The notes beneath the pieces were generated by a model. The model was not told where the DNA came from and searched no databases. It was given only the letters and a program-made list of their open reading frames with translations. From Temnothorax longispinosus (Eukaryota > Arthropoda > Insecta > Hymenoptera > Formicidae), in contig NC_092358.1 of NCBI RefSeq assembly GCF_030848805.1, positions 25,347,073-25,411,072 on the forward strand: 64,000 nucleotides of DNA, read 5' to 3'. Of this stretch, positions 63,496 through 64,000 are shown piece by piece. How positions within the stretch are numbered: the first letter of the stretch is position 1; every line of letters starts with the position of its first letter. A program made the translations under genes and the position numbers.

Positions 63496-63702
63496 TAGCG
63501 TTTTTCACTGGCAGAGCTGGTGCGCACTCAGTGCACATTAAAGCCGTTGTACACTAATTTAAAATATCTAATATTTAAAGTAAAATGCAAATATTTCGAC
63601 TGATAAAATATTCAGTATATATTTTACTAAATATAGTGCAATAAAGAATATATTGAAGATTTTATGATTTAACCGCACCAGCTCTGCCAGTAAAAAACGC
63701 TA
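63496..63702. mobile_element. MITE-like element with TA target duplication
   Basis: Between TA dinucleotides lies a unit beginning GCGTTTTTCACTGGCAGAGC and continuing TGGTGCG. It ends with the inverse, CGCACCAGCTCTGCCAGTAAAAAACGC. The terminal repeat is about 27 bases with one or two mismatches. The 203-base body is AT-rich and non-coding. TA duplication and terminal repeats fit a mariner-type MITE. Confidence 0.82.
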
Positions 63703-64000
63703 TAAGTTATCGCTAGAATTCTCCTCAATTGTGCAAATAATTTCTCCGAGTGTTTATTTTTTCGAGCTAGATATGAATCACAAGGATAACTGTAACAAAA
63801 CAAAATTAAGCTTGGAATTTATACTATAGTTGATTAGATTACGTAATTGACGTTAATTAACGTTGGTCGATGTTGCCCACGCGAATTATTATCTACGCCG
63901 TATAATTGATAACCGGTTATATAAGGAAATTCTAACTATAATTACAATTCATAATATAATTAATGCAATTGCTAATAATTAATTATTTACAATTACACAG
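63703..64000. other. AT-rich right edge, nothing recognised
   Basis: AT-rich sequence with many TAATTA words and no open frame of note. No feature is supported. Confidence 0.5.

Noticed and set aside
1..64000. tRNA, rRNA, CRISPR or bacterial-type operon signals
   Set aside because: I scanned by eye for tRNA T-loop words with matching arms, regular spacer arrays and tight gene clusters and found none. The split genes show this is eukaryotic DNA.

Overview
This window looks like nuclear DNA of an insect, most likely a hymenopteran such as an ant. Three kinds of evidence point that way. Genes are split by GT-AG introns. One gene encodes a Dpr-interacting-protein (DIP)/lachesin-type immunoglobulin protein, a family typical of arthropod nervous systems. 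The non-coding DNA is AT-rich with many CpG-dense patches, simple repeats and short inverted-repeat (MITE-like) elements. The taxon is an inference from style and gene content; no mitochondrial, telomeric or rRNA sequence is present to settle it.

Left end (1-12.6 kb): the last three recognisable coding exons (+ strand) of a DIP/lachesin-like neuronal cell-adhesion gene. Two exons (5274-5393 and 5677-5847) together encode one complete C-terminal immunoglobulin domain. A last exon (12324-12577) encodes a charged linker and a hydrophobic tail typical of GPI anchoring. The signal peptide and first two Ig domains must lie upstream of base 1.

Middle (12.6-55.5 kb): about 43 kb in which I find no gene I can support. 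It holds possible extended 3' UTR sequence of the DIP gene with several AATAAA signals, CpG-rich patches, microsatellites, hairpins, and several MITE-like palindromes. One 87-base segment at 36226-36312 looks like an exon, but I cannot assign it to a gene.

Right end (55.5-64 kb): two housekeeping RNA-metabolism genes in convergent orientation. UPF2 (+ strand, ATG 56229, stop 59711, 1160 residues) is the nonsense-mediated-decay adaptor, and its whole CDS is intronless. ICln/CLNS1A (- strand) is the methylosome chaperone of Sm proteins. I reconstructed it from five coding exons between 61862 and 60742 (207 residues), plus a probable 5' UTR exon ending at 62294. Their 3' ends face each other across about 1 kb. 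A CpG-rich zone at about 62.1-63.2 kb is the likely ICln promoter and may also serve a gene to the right of the window.

I see no clear candidate for a wholly new biological system. The best leads are the intronless UPF2, the family of small palindromic elements, a twin hairpin at 20828-20916, and the unexplained 43 kb stretch.
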